Shown in pieces: positions 1-10,994 of a DNA stretch of 64,000 nt (positions are counted from its first letter, which is position 1; the number at the start of each line of letters is the position of its first letter). This stretch comes from Notamacropus eugenii (lineage: Eukaryota > Chordata > Mammalia > Diprotodontia > Macropodidae), in assembly GCF_028372415.1 (NCBI RefSeq), contig NC_092875.1:34862817-34926816 (forward strand), given 5' to 3'. The notes beneath the pieces are model-generated. The model saw only the letters and a program-made list of their open reading frames with translations, did no database searches and was not told the DNA's origin. The position numbers and the translations under genes are program-made.

Positions 1-100
1 TGCGCCTGGCAACTTTGTTGCCCTCGGCTCTCGTTCGGGACAAAGAATAAGAAAAAAAAAACCCCAAAACTACCGAGCTGGTGTTCGATTATGGGACTAG
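1..100. other. CpG-richer window edge, possible end of a CpG island
   Basis: The first 95 bases hold about six CpG dinucleotides, clearly more than the kilobases that follow, which are CpG-poor. PHETA1 lies downstream on the + strand, so this could be the edge of its promoter CpG island or first non-coding exon. That is inference: no splice donor or promoter element is clear and the island itself would lie outside the window. Confidence 0.25.
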
Positions 101-283
101 ATCAGCTAGTAAGGCTCCTTTCAACTCGGAAGAATCCCAAATTCCATGCTGTTGTGCCAGGCCAGATTTCTCTTCCTTGGCCTGGAAGGGAGCTAACCTT
201 TGGGCAGGCTAGGTGCAGAGCCTGTCCAAGGCACAGGGAAGTTTCTGGGGATGCCAGACACTATGATGCCACTTCCTACATAG

Positions 284-1310
284 GCATGGTGTAGTGGAAA
301 GAGTTCTGGATTTGGTGTCAGAGGATCTGGATCAAAGGGCCTTTTTTTCTGTTAATTCTCTCCAGTTGGTCCTGTCTACTTGGTCCATAGCTGTTTGCAT
401 GTTCTCAAACATTGTGGAATGAGCTGTGCATTTGGAGTCAGAGGAGCTTTGCCACTGTATGAGACTTAAGGCCTCCTGTGTGGTTTGACCAAATGGTTCT
501 TGAGGTCCCTTCCGGCTTGAAATTGGTCATTCTCTTGAGCACCCCAGGACAGGGGGAAATTGAAGATTAGAATGGGCACCATCTACATGGAAAATCCTTG
601 ACCCAGGAATTGGAGGGACATGGGATTTCCCAGGTAAAAGGTGCTTCTGTGTTTAAAGCAAAAGGGAAAAATGAGCCCTGGTGAATTTAGAAGATTTAGC
701 TTTAGATTAAATTGTGAGCTCTTTGAGGGCAGGGGCTGTCTTTTGCTTCTTTTTGTATCCCTAGTACTTAGCACAGGGACTGCCACATAGTAGTTACTTA
801 ACAGATGTTTGATGGATGGATTGATTTGAGCCCTCTCACTCTACCTTGCTGTATGACATTAGGCAATTGTTTGAGATTTCATTTCTTTTTCTAGAAAATA
901 GAGTTGGTCAGATGAACTGATTTCTAAGAATTTTAACAATCTGGGGATGTGATTCTCTGTGATCTTTGCCTCCTTTGGTCAGTGTAGCTAATGAATAAGT
1001 GAGTACTGAGAAAGGAGGAGTCTAGACTTCTTGGAAAATATCAGATGGACAAACAGGGGCCTCTGAACATGTCTCCTGCCCAGCAAGTTTAGTTTTCTTC
1101 CTGATTCTGACACATTATTCCCATTCTTTGTAAAAATAGAATAAGAAATCTGGAGATCTAAGTATTAAATTGTGCCATTGACTCATTACGTGACCTCAGG
1201 CAAGCCATTCCATTTCCTTGACTGTAAAATGGGGAGAATATTAATTATCTCCTTCTACCACTTACCTCATGAGAAAGCATGGGCTGGCTGTGGACTTAGG
1301 TAGACATGAG
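284..1310 (+). repeat. Old MIR and L2 3'-end fragments
   Basis: Successive degraded pieces are visible: a MIR head near 284-338, an L2 3' end near 700-823 (the motif for a residue-rich tail 'gcacagggactgccacatag' is typical), and MIR-like stretches near 820-985 and 1140-1270 with the 'gtgacctcaggcaagccat' and 'ctgtaaaatgggga' motifs. No gene is seen here. Confidence 0.6.
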
Positions 1311-1418
1311 ACTGAAGTCTTGCCCCTGATCCACATTGACTGAGCAGTCTTAGGTTATTAAAATTATAATTTAATTTTTTGGCAGTGGTGGTGGTGGTAG
1401 GAGGCAATTGAGGTCAAA

Positions 1419-1431
1419 GAGAGGAAATCAG
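1419..1431. repeat. L1 target-site duplication, left copy
   Basis: GAGAGGAAATCAG directly precedes the L1 and recurs at 4330-4342 directly after its poly(A) tail. The match is exact over 13 bp. Confidence 0.9.
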
Positions 1432-3909
1432 GAAAAAGAAATTGAACAAGCCATCAATGAACTCCCTAGGAAAAAATCTCCAGGGCCAGATGGATTCACA
1501 AGTGAATTCTATCAAACATTTAAAGAACAGTTAATTCCAATACTACATACACTATTCTTGAAAATTGGGGAAGAAGGAGTCCTTCCAAATTCTTTCTATG
1601 ATACAAATATGGTTTTGATACCCAAACCAGGAAGAGACAAAACAGAGAAAGAAAATTATAGACCAATTTCCCTAATGAATATAGATGCAAAAATTTTAAA
1701 TAAGATTTTAGCAAAACGAATACAGCATCTTATCATGAGATTAATACATTATGATCAGATAGGATTCATACCAGGACTACAGGGCTGGTTCAATATTAGG
1801 AAAACTATTAGCATTATCGACCACATCAACAACAAAGCTAACAAAAACCACATGATTATCTCAATAGATGCAGAAAAAGCTTTTGACAAAATACAACATC
1901 CATTCCTACTAAAAACATTGGAGAACGTAGGAATAAAGGGAACTTTCCATAAAATAATAAGCAGTATCTATCTAAAACCTTCAGCAAGCATTATATGCAA
2001 TGGGGATAAGCTAGATGCATTCCCAATAAGATCAGGGGTGAAACAAGGTTGTCCATTATCACCACTATTATTCAATATGGTACTAGAAATGTTAGCTGTA
2101 GCAATTAGACAAGATAAAGATATTCAAGGAATTAGAATAGCCAAAGAAGAAACTAAGTTATCACTCTTTGCAGATGATATGATGATTTACCTAGAGAATC
2201 CCAGAGATTCAAGTAAAAAATTACTTGAATTAATAAACAACTTTGGCAAAGTTGCAGGGTACAAAATAAACCCACACAAATCCTCTGCATTCCTATATAT
2301 TAGCAACAAAGTTCAACAGCAAGAGATAGAAAGAGAAATCCCATTTAAAGTTAGGGTAGACAGTATAAAATACTTAGGAGTCTACCTGCCAAAACAAACC
2401 CAGGGACTATATGAACACAATTACAGGACACTTTTTGCACAAATAAAGTCAGATTTAAGTAAGTGGAAAAACATTAGTTGCTCATGGGTAGGCCGTGCTA
2501 ATATAATAAAAATGACAATTCTACCCAAATTAATATACTTATTTAGTGCCATACCAATTAAACTATCAGACAATTACTTTCTAGAGCTGGATAAAATAAT
2601 ATCAAAATTCATTTGGAAAAACAAAAGGTCCAGAATATCAAAGGGACTAATGAAAAGAAATGCTTGGGAAGGTGGCCTAGCGCTACCAGACCTTAAACTG
2701 TACTATAAAGCAGCAATTATCAAAACCACTTGGTATTGGTTAAGAAACAGAGAGGTAGACAAGTGGAATAGACTTGGCACTCAAGATGCAGTAGGCAAGG
2801 AATATAGCAACCTTCTGTTTGATAAACCCAAGGACCCCAGCTTCTGGGATAAGAACTCATTGTTTGACAAAAATTGCTGGGAAAACTGGATAACAGTGTG
2901 GCGGAAATTAGGCATAGACCCATACCTGACACCGTACACAAGAATAAAGTCCAAATGGGTACATGATTTAGGTATAAAGACTGATACCATGAATAAACTG
3001 GAGAAGCAAGGAATAGTGTATTTATCAGATCTATGGAGAAGGGAAGAATTCTTTACTAAAGAAGAGATAGAATGCATTATGAAATGCAAAATGGATAACT
3101 TTGAGTACATTAAACTGAGAAGTTTTTGCACAACCAAACCCAATGCAACCAAAATCCGGAGGGATGTAGTAAATTGGGAAAAAATTTTTACAGCTAAGCT
3201 CGGGGATAAAGGCCTCATTTCTAGAATATATAGAGAACTGACCCAAATGTATAATCATACAAGTCATTCCCCAATTGATAAATGGTCAAAGGATATGAAC
3301 AGGCAATTTTCAGAGGAAGAAATTAAAGCTATCTATAATCATATGAAAAAATGCTCTAAATCACTATTGGTTAGAGAGATGCAAATCAAAACAACTCTGA
3401 GGTACCACATCACACCTATAAGATTGGCAAACATGACAGAACAAGAAAATGATAAATGCTGGAGAGGATGTGGGAGAGTTGGAACACTAATTCATTGTTG
3501 GTGGAGCTGCGAGCGCATCCAACCATTCTGGAGAGCAATTTGGAACTATGCCCAAAGGGCTACAAAAATGTGCATACCCTTTGACCCAGCAATATCGCTA
3601 CTAGGACTATATCCCCAAGAGATCATAAAAATGGGAAAGGGTCCCACATGTACAAAAATATTTATAGCAGCACTCTATGTAGTTGCCAAAAACTGGAAGT
3701 CAAGGGGATGTCCATCAATTGGGGAATGGCTGAATAAATTATGGTATATGAATGTAATGGAGTACTATTGTGCCATAAGAAATGATGAACAAGAAGACTT
3801 CAGAGAGGCCTGGAAGGACTTATATGACCTGATGCTGAGTGAAAGGAGCAGAACCAGGAGAACTTTATGCACAGCAACAACCACAGTGTGTGAGAGTTTT
3901 TTCTGGTAG
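1432..3909 (+). pseudogene. LINE-1 ORF2 protein, 5'-truncated but open to its natural stop
   Basis: About 825 L1-derived codons run without a stop; the frame also extends a few codons back into flanking DNA, so the first ATG (1408) is not an L1 start. The N-terminal endonuclease is missing. The reverse transcriptase is visible: the SPGPDGF block near the start, the [11 protein letters not shown] block, the [14 protein letters not shown] block, and the catalytic FADD at 2167-2178. The C-terminal zinc-knuckle-like motif C-X3-C-X7-H-X4-C is complete, with Cys codons at 3457, 3469 and 3508 and His at 3493. In a full element ORF2p nicks target DNA and reverse-transcribes L1 RNA. This copy lacks the endonuclease, ORF1 and the 5' UTR promoter, so it cannot move on its own. 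Confidence 0.92.
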
Positions 3910-4192
3910 ACTTAGATTTTTGTAATAACACAAGAATTTCTGAAAAAAAAAAAAAAAAAAAATCCCAATGGTGGACCTCAAGGCAAAAAGCCTTCCACAC
4001 TCAGAGAGAGAAATATGGAAGTCACTCACATAATGTAGCAGATCATGTTTGTGTATGTGTATCTGTTTGTGTATCATGTTCTGATTTGTTATACGGATTC
4101 TTTCATTTATCTTAGTCTGACTACATAGCATGACGATAGTGAAAATATACTCAATAGGAAAGTATATGTAGAATCTATACAGAATTGTATGC

Positions 4193-4245
4193 AGTCGTGG
4201 GGAGGGAGGGAGGTAGCGGGGGGTGGGTGGGGAGGGATAAAATCG
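4193..4245 (+). other. G-rich tract in the L1 3' UTR
   Basis: This stretch has at least five runs of three or more G within about 50 bases and almost no C. Mammalian L1 3' UTRs commonly carry such a polypurine tract, which can form a G-quadruplex. Here it sits about 30 bases before the A-rich tail. Confidence 0.75.
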
Positions 4246-4293
4246 CAATTGTATGGCAGTGATTGTTAAACATTAAAAAAAATAAAAAAATTA

Positions 4294-4329
<36 letters not shown>

Positions 4330-4332
<3 letters not shown>

Positions 4333-4342
4333 AGGAAATCAG
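4330..4342. repeat. L1 target-site duplication, right copy
   Basis: Exact second copy of the 13-bp sequence at 1419-1431, immediately after the poly(A) tail. Confidence 0.9.
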
Positions 4343-4424
4343 ATTCTCTGACTGGCCAATTTGCCCATCATAATCCTAGTCAGACAAGGGCAAATGCATG
4401 GATGTGGGAACTGATTCTTGTATG

Positions 4425-4775
4425 CAAACGGGGTTAAGTGACTTGCCCAGGATCACACAGCCAGTATGTATCTGAAGATGGATTTGAACTCAGGTCCTCC
4501 TGGACCGCTTGCTCTATCCAATTTGTTCCCTAGCTGTCCTAATAATAATAATTAATAGTAATAAGGATTTATATACCGCTTTAAGGTTTATGAAGCGCTT
4601 TACAAATGTTATTCCATACTCTGGGAGGTAGGTGCTGTTATTATCCCCATTTTAGAGATGAAGAAACTGAGGCAGAGAGAGGTGAAGTGATCTGGCCTAG
4701 GGTCACACAGCTAGTTAAGTGTCTGAGGCTGGATTTGAGCGTGGGTCTTCCTGACTCCAGGCCCAGGCACTTTCA
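4425..4775 (-). mobile_element. CORE-SINE fragments (MIR type, then Mon-1 type)
   Basis: Two antisense copies are visible: a short one at about 4425-4525, and a fuller Mon-1-like copy at about 4540-4775 with 'gaagcgctttacaaatg', the 'gaaactgaggcagag' core and the 'cacacagctag' tRNA-like head read in reverse. Confidence 0.8.
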
Positions 4776-4829
4776 GTACCCTGGGCAACTCTGTAAGTTG
4801 CCTGTAAGTTACAGGTCAGTTGCTGCCCA

Positions 4830-4960
4830 ATCCATTAGTTGGCTGGCATTTATTAAGTGATCACTGTGTGACAGGAGCTATGCTAAGTTCTGGTACTAAA
4901 AACAAAATTCAAAACCAGACCCTGTCCTCGTGGCGCTTTCATTCTAATAGGGGAGTGCTA
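4830..4960 (-). mobile_element. L2 3' end fragment
   Basis: Reverse of the L2 3' UTR, recognised by the degenerate 'tttattaagtgatcactgtg' and 'gctatgctaagttctgg' motifs. It ends where the TG microsatellite zone begins. Confidence 0.65.
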
Positions 4961-5006
4961 TGCACACATATGATCCTCATCCTCTGTTGGCTTCAGGTGG
5001 GGAGGC

Positions 5007-5391
5007 TGTGTGTGAGTGTGTGTGTGTGTGTGTTTGTATATGTGTTAGTGTGTGAGTATATATGTGCATATATGTGTATATATGTGCATGTGAGTATGTG
5101 TGCACATGTGCGTGTGTGAGTATATATGTGTGTGTTTATGTGTGTGAGTATATATATGTGTGAGGGTGTATATATATGTGTATGAGTATACATGTGCATG
5201 TGCATGCACATGTCTGTGTATATGTGTGTAAGTATATATGTGCATATATATGTATGTGAGTATGTGTGTGTGCATGTGTGAGTGTGTATGTGTGTATTTA
5301 TGTGTGTGAGTATATATATGTGTGAGTGTGTATATGTATATGTGTGTGTGTATGAGTATGCATGTGCATGTGTACGTGTGTGTGTGTGTGT
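5007..5391. repeat. (TG/TATG)n microsatellite, about 385 bp
   Basis: Long alternation of TG, TATG and TGTGAG units with interruptions. Alternating purine-pyrimidine DNA of this kind can adopt Z-DNA. The open frames through it on both strands are products of the repeat. Confidence 0.95.
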
Positions 5392-5499
5392 TAGAGAGGG
5401 GAGGGCAGTTCCCCACCTGCATGAAATTGTTGCTCAGGACCAAAGCTTAGCTTCATAGAGCATTATGGCGCTCAGAAGCCATGGTATCATCATAGATCT

Positions 5500-5890
5500 T
5501 AGGCAGCTAGGGGTGCCATAGTACACAGAGTTCTGGGCCTGGAGTCAGGGAGACCTGAGTTCAAATGTCACCTCAGACTTTTGAAAATAGGTGACTCTGG
5601 ACAAATCACCTAACCAGCGTTTGCCTCAGTTTCCTCGTTTGTAAAACAAAGACAAGAATAGCGTGACCCTCCTAGGGTTGTTGTGAAGATTGAGTAAGAT
5701 AATATTTGTAAAGCGCTTTGTACAGTGCCAAGCATCTAGTAAACCCTATATACATGTTAGCAATTATTATTGTTTTTTCATCCTCATTTTCCTTACTGGA
5801 GAAATGAATATAATATTAGCACCTACCTCCCAGAGTTGTGAGGATAAATTGGATGGTGTTAGTAAAGTGCTTTGCAACCTTAAGACTACA
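5500..5890 (+). mobile_element. Mon-1-type CORE-SINE and adjoining MIR tail
   Basis: A near-complete SINE runs from 'ggcagctaggggtgccatag' through the 'cctcagtttcctcg' core to 'gtaaagcgctttgtacagtg' near 5735, followed by a second MIR 3' piece at about 5805-5890. Confidence 0.8.
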
Positions 5891-5899
5891 TAGAAATAC

Positions 5900-7310
5900 T
5901 GATCATGATGATATGAGGCTGGAAGAGACTTCAGATCTCCTCAAGAAGAATCCCCTCATTGTACAAAGGAGAAAACTGAAGCCCACAGAGTTTAAGTGAC
6001 TTGATCAGGGTCACGCCAATAGTTAAGGCTTAGACAAATATAAAGCTAGTGTTTTGTTTTTAAATTGGGCAAAAGAACGTGCAGGTGTCTCCAAGTCACC
6101 AGGAAAACAATCTCAGTCACTGCCTTTGGTATGAGGAAAATGCTCCCCTGACCTTGTCTTGAGGAGCCTTTAAGTGAATTATAGTTCTTAGGTAGACCTG
6201 GCCTTCAAGGACCATAGGATCACAGATTTAGGGCTACAGGAAAGTTTAAGGCCCATCTAGTTTGATCACCATCCTTTTATAGGGGATTTTTTTTCTTCAT
6301 TATGACTGAAAGGTGGCTGGTTACAGTTATGACAGCTCACCTTCCAAAAGCCCACCCAAGGTTTGTGAAACCTTCAGAGACTCATCTAAGACTCTGAGCC
6401 CCACCTTGGGGGGTGGGGAAGGGGGCATTTATTTCCCTCATTTTTATTTTCCGTACTTCAAATTGTCCTCAAGTTTTATCCCATCCAAAAGGGGAGAAGG
6501 GAGAAAAATGGAGTTTTTGACTCAACCTACCTGGAATAGATAGAGAATGAATTGGCATCATGGAACTTTGACCCTGGAGTCCCCTTACCTTTGTGATCCT
6601 GGGTAAATCCCTGTACCTCTCTGGGTCTTAGTTTCCCCATCTGCAAAATGAGAGGGTTGAACTAGATGGCGTCTGAGGTCCCTTGTAGCTCCAGAGCTCT
6701 GCTCAGCTCTCATCATAGCCAGTAAAAGTTCAGCTATAGACCACCTGCCCTCCAAAGGTTTGTTCCCATTTTATAGAGAAGGCTGAGGCTCTGAAAAGTT
6801 AAACGACAGCTAGTGTCAGAGGCAGGATTGGAAACCAGATCATTCTTGGTTCTCAGTGCCTGGTGCATAGTAGGTGCTTCACAAATGCCTGCTGATCGAT
6901 TTTTGTCTGCATTCAAATGGGGCCCATAGGAGCCCAGGAGCATTGACTGAGTATCTGGCCTGGTCCTGGGGCAGGGTCATGGGACCCCCTCTTCAAGTTG
7001 GAGGAATGTTAGGCTCCATGCTGACCCGATAGTGTTCCTTGGCTCTCTGCCACTGGCCTCCCCCTAGACCTTGACTCCTTCCCTCAGTTCCCTCGGTTGG
7101 TGAGTAGCTGGCCTGGTTTTGAATTCTGTGGCCCTGTGGTTTCTGTGGGAACGCAACAACTAGCTGAAAATAAAAACTAACTAAGGAGTGGAATCCATGG
7201 AGGGAGGATTGAGGAGAAATCTGTTTTGAATTGTGGGCCCTCTGAGACCCAACTTCCTTTTGGCTGAGCTAGAAAGCTATGTCTCAAACTGTTCGTACTC
7301 TCCCTAACTC
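5900..7310. repeat. Degraded MIR/L2 pieces with unassigned sequence between
   Basis: MIR-like segments are visible near 5920-6030 (reverse), 6550-6700 (forward) and 6760-6890 (reverse, with an L2-like 'gcctggtgcatagtaggtgc'). The remainder, including 6300-6540 and 6940-7310, shows no gene and no family I recognise. Confidence 0.45.
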
Positions 7311-7324
7311 AATTTAACGATCTT

Positions 7325-7530
7325 GGTTCAGTTGTTTCAGTCGCGTCTGACTCTCTATGACCCCATTTGGGTTTTCTGGGCAGAGATCCTGGAATGGTTT
7401 GCTGTTTCTTTCTCCAGTTCATTTTACAGATGAGGAAACTGAGGCAAACAGGGTTAAATGACTTGCCCAGGGCCACACAGCTAGTAAGTGCCTGAGGCCA
7501 GATTTGAATTCAGGTCTTCCTGACTCCATG
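7325..7530 (-). mobile_element. Mar-1-type CORE-SINE
   Basis: Read in reverse, the copy has the tRNA-like head, the CORE segment and the RTE-like tail; on the + strand this appears as 'gtctgactctctatgacccc' followed by 'gaggaaactgaggcaaacag' and 'ccacacagctagtaag'. Confidence 0.88.
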
Positions 7531-7718
7531 CTGCTCAACAAATACGTATAATCAAGTAAAACATATTCCTGCATGGTCCATGTCCAAAAGCGTACATGTC
7601 TTTCTGCACCCTGCGTCTGTTATCTCTCAGTCAGGAGATGTGTCACATGCTTCATCATCTTCTGGTTCTCAGAAATCATGGTTGATCATCGAGGTAGCTT
7701 CCTTTTTGGCTTTTTGGT

Positions 7719-8020
7719 TTTTTTTTTGAGATTGACTATCCTTGTCTTGTCCAAGTTGCTCGAGACCTTTGTTTCCAGCAGTGATCAGCATGGAAGCTTA
7801 ACTTGCTCCATATTTCCAACCTGGACCAGTTCACCCTTCCTGAGGTAGCCTGGTGACCCCTCCCTGCTTCTGGGGGCTCACCATATGGACCAGCCTTAGT
7901 GAGGACACCCAGTCATCTGTAGCCCAGTTGTAGCTCCAAACTCCTGAGCTCAAGAGATGCACTGGCCTCAACCCCTCAGCAGCAGGGATGACAGGTGTGC
8001 ACCATCCTACCTCCATCTAG
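7719..8020 (-). pseudogene. 7SL (SRP) RNA retropseudogene
   Basis: Reading the - strand from about 8020 downwards gives nearly the whole 7SL RNA in order. The 5' Alu-domain segment 'ggtgcacacctgtcatccc' is followed by 'cttgagctcaggagttt', the central S-domain stretch 'gtgtcctcactaaggctgg' and 'tatggtgagcccccagaag', then 'aggaagggtgaactggtcc' and 'ccatgctgatcactgctgg', and a poly(A) at 7719-7728. 7SL is the RNA scaffold of the signal recognition particle. The A tail marks this as a retrocopy, and the many substitutions argue against function. No target-site duplication was obvious. Confidence 0.85.
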
Positions 8021-8039
8021 GTCACCCTCTTCCCTCCCC

Positions 8040-8645
8040 ACATCAGTCATTCAGCAAACATTTCTGTAAAGGCTTAACTAGTCAGACAAGGTAGGTGATG
8101 AAGATATTCTTGTTCCCATTGTATGGATGAAGAAACGGAGGTTCAGGGAACTGAGGGTACTTGTCTGAAGGCTAGTGCGTGGCTGAAGGGATTTGAGCCC
8201 AGATCTTCTGGCTCTAAGACCTGACCTCTTTTCTAGTATTGCCACTTTGCCTCTGCTGAGGGGGAATGAAGGGAAGCCCAGGAACTTCCTGAGGGTCCCC
8301 TGCTGCCTGGGGAAAGGTAGTTCTCCCTCCCAGGAGGCCTGCCTGGAGGTGGATTTGATTTGGGTCTTTTTGGGCCCCACAGTGCTCTCTTCTTCTCTCT
8401 TCTCTGGAGTTGTTGACTAGACCTGCCACAGACCCCTGGCTAGTCCCATCGCCCTCTTTAATATTTTAACTGAGAAAAGAAAAGATTTCATGGGCTCATA
8501 GATTTGGAGCTGGAGGGATCTTAGAGACCATCAATGAAGATCTTAGAGATGAAGTAGCTGATGGATGCCCAGAGAGGTCAGGGACCTTTCCTGGCATAGC
8601 ACAGGTACCATATGACAGTCCTGGGGTATGAGCCAGGGCCGAAAG
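8040..8645 (-). repeat. Degraded MIR-like fragments
   Basis: A MIR core in reverse is visible at about 8095-8230 ('gatgaagaaacggaggttc'), and a weaker one at 8485-8640. The 250 bases between show nothing recognisable. Confidence 0.5.
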
Positions 8646-8664
8646 AATTAGAGAGGACATATTT

Positions 8665-10250
8665 CATCTTCAGGTCAATCAATCAAGTTAAATTTACTAA
8701 GTGCCTTCTATATACCCTGTGCTAAGCACCAGGGACACAAAAGGAGGCTGAAGACAGGCCTTGACCTCAAGGATCTTGCAATCTAATGGGGGAGACAGCA
8801 TTCGTGCAAACACAAACATACAAGCAGAGTATATGCAGGATAAATAGGAAATGATTAATTGGGGGAAGGCTCTAGGATGAAGAGGGACTGGGGAAGGCTT
8901 CCTGGAGGAGGTCGGATTTTGGTTGGTTCTTAAAGGAAGCCAGGGAGGTGAGTATTTGGAGCAGAGGAGGGAGAGCATTCCAGGCAGGGGGTCCCAGTTA
9001 GAGGGAATGCCCAGAGCCTAGAGATGGAGGGTCTTGTCTGCGGAACAGTCAGGGGTCCGGGGTCCCTAGATGAAAGAGGACGTGGTAGGGAATGAGGCAT
9101 AAGGAGACTGGAAAAGTGGGAGGGGGCTGGGTGAAGGACTTTGAATGACAAACATAGGATTTGTATTTGATCCTGAAAGTAATAGGGAGCCACTGAAGTT
9201 TATTGAGTAGGTGGTGACTTGATTGGATCTGTGTTTTAGGAAAATTACTTTAATAGCTGAATGGAGGATGGATTGGAATGGGGTAAGACTTGAGGCAGGC
9301 AGATCCACTAACAGCTACTGTGACAATGCAGGCATGAAGTGATGAGGGTCTGCACCAGGGTGGGGCAGCATCATAGGAGAAAAGGGGCACATTCTAGAGA
9401 TGTTGCAGGGGTGAAATCAACAGACCTTGGCAACAGCTTGAATATTGCGGAGGAGGGAGTGAGGAATCCAGGATATCTCCTGGGTTGGGAGCCTGGGGGA
9501 CTTGGAGGATGGTTCTGCCCTCTACAGTAATAGGGAAGATGGTGGTGTTGGGGTGGGGGGTTAGGAGAAAAAGATAAAGAGTTCTATTTTGGACATACTG
9601 AGTTTCAGATGTCTACCGGACATCCTGCCCAAGATATCCGAAAGGCAGTTAGAGATGCAAGATTGGAGGTCAGCAGAGAGATTGGGGTGGGATCAGTAGC
9701 TTTGAGAATGATCAGCCTTAAGATTATTAATCCACAGGAGCAGATGATGAGATCACCAAGTGAAGTAGTATAGAGAGAGAAGAGAAGAGGACCCAGGATA
9801 GACCTCTATGGTGAGAGGATGTGATTCGGAGGAGGACTCAGTAGATGATCCAGGAGAGGTCAGAGAGGTAGGAGGAGAACCAGGAGAGCCCATGTCCTGA
9901 AAACCTAGAGAGAAGAGATTATCCAGGAGGAAAGAGTGACCAGCAGTGCCCAAGGCTGCAGAGAGGTCAAGGAGAATGAACATGGAGAAATGACCTCTAA
10001 GAGATCATTAGTAACTTTGGAGAGGGTGCTTTTGGTGGAATGTTAAGGTCAGAAGTCAGAACATAGAGAGGAGAAAGAGAGGAAAGAGCATATAGGCACC
10101 TACTGTAGACTGCCTTTTCAGTGAGTTTAGCTACAAAGGCAGAAGAGATGCAGGATGATAGTTATTGAGGATAGGGGGGTCAAGGGAGTATCTTTCCAGG
10201 ATAGGGAGATGGGGGCCTCTTTGGAGGCAGCAGAGAAGGAGCCAATAGAG
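8665..10250 (-). mobile_element. L2 LINE, 3' half with decayed reverse transcriptase
   Basis: The - strand encodes broken pieces of an L2-clade reverse transcriptase. From high to low coordinates these include 'ILLDLSAALGTAGHSFLLDN' near 9920-9980, an 'LLSLYYFTW' stretch near 9753-9780, and 'LHSAIKVIFLKHRSNQVT' near 9200-9270. The L2 3' UTR follows near 8680-8760, with 'ctgtgctaagcaccaggg' on the + strand. Stops and frameshifts break every frame, so it is a fossil. Confidence 0.8.
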
Positions 10251-10254
10251 ATCG

Positions 10255-10550
10255 ACAATGGCCTATATATAGAATAGGCCTTTAATATATAATGTATTGT
10301 ATTTATACATAGAATAGGCCTTTGATGTATCATGTAATATATCATATATGATATATATAGAATAAACTTTTAATATATAATATATATTATATTTACATAT
10401 AGAATAGCCCTTTAATGTATGAGATCTTATATTTATATATGGAATAAGCCTTTAATGTATAGTGTATATTTTAATATAACATTACATTTATATATTTATG
10501 TATAGGCCTTTAATATATAATGCATCATATTTATATATAGAATAGGCCTT
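10255..10550. repeat. AT-rich minisatellite, about 40-bp period
   Basis: The unit core 'agaataggcctttaatatat' (with variants) recurs at about 10271, 10311, 10357, 10401, 10440, 10500 and 10537. The spacing is mostly 40-46 bp, with one gap near 60. Units have diverged by point changes and small indels, so the array is not recent. Confidence 0.85.
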
Positions 10551-10564
10551 TTTCTAATGGCCTA

Positions 10565-10960
10565 TTTTGGGCCAGGCATAATGGATACTAAGACAGGACA
10601 AAAAGTTGACTGGGGAATATAAATTATACACAGAGCAGTGAAAGGGAGATAATTGGGATCCATAGTGAAAATGAATTACTAGAGATGGAAGCCAACTTGC
10701 CATAGAAGGTACACTGGGAAATGGTGCCTGAATGGAGCCTTGAAGGAGGCCAAGGATTCTGAGAAGCAGAGATGAGGAAGGAGTGTGGATTCCAGGCATG
10801 GGGCACAGTTGGTGCAAAGATGAGGAGGTGGAAGATGGAACTCCAAGTTTGGGGAACAACCACTTTGCCTGGAACGTAGAATGTGTGATGGAAAATAATG
10901 TGAAAGAAATTTAGAAAAGTTGACTGGAGCTGAATTGTGAAGGGTGTGATGAATTTGGCT
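10565..10960 (-). mobile_element. L2 fragment
   Basis: Reverse L2 sequence resembling the 3' region of the 8.7-10.2 kb copy, with 'gggccaggcataatggatac' and a GA-rich segment equivalent to its 8880-9000. It lies just past the minisatellite. Confidence 0.6.
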
Positions 10961-10994
10961 TCAAGTACAGTCTTTTGACACCAGCTCTGTGACC

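Larger units (their letters stand above)
1432..4329 (+). mobile_element. Young 5'-truncated LINE-1
   Basis: The copy starts inside ORF2, runs through an intact ORF2 end, a 3' UTR with a G-rich tract, and a poly(A) tail at about 4274-4329. A 13-bp target-site duplication (GAGAGGAAATCAG) lies at 1419-1431 and 4330-4342. It may be up to 16 bp, but the extra A residues cannot be told from the tail. The open frame, long pure A tail and perfect duplication point to a recent insertion. 5' truncation is the usual outcome of target-primed reverse transcription. Confidence 0.93.

Noticed and set aside
1408..1431. ATG at 1408 as the start of the L1 ORF
   Set aside because: It lies in flanking DNA and in the target-site duplication, not in the L1; the true ORF2 start has been lost by truncation.
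4993..5443. His/Thr-rich frames in the TG tract
   Set aside because: Repeat-derived.
8930..9983. Ser/Pro-rich - strand frames as novel genes
   Set aside because: They are pieces of a broken L2 reverse transcriptase.
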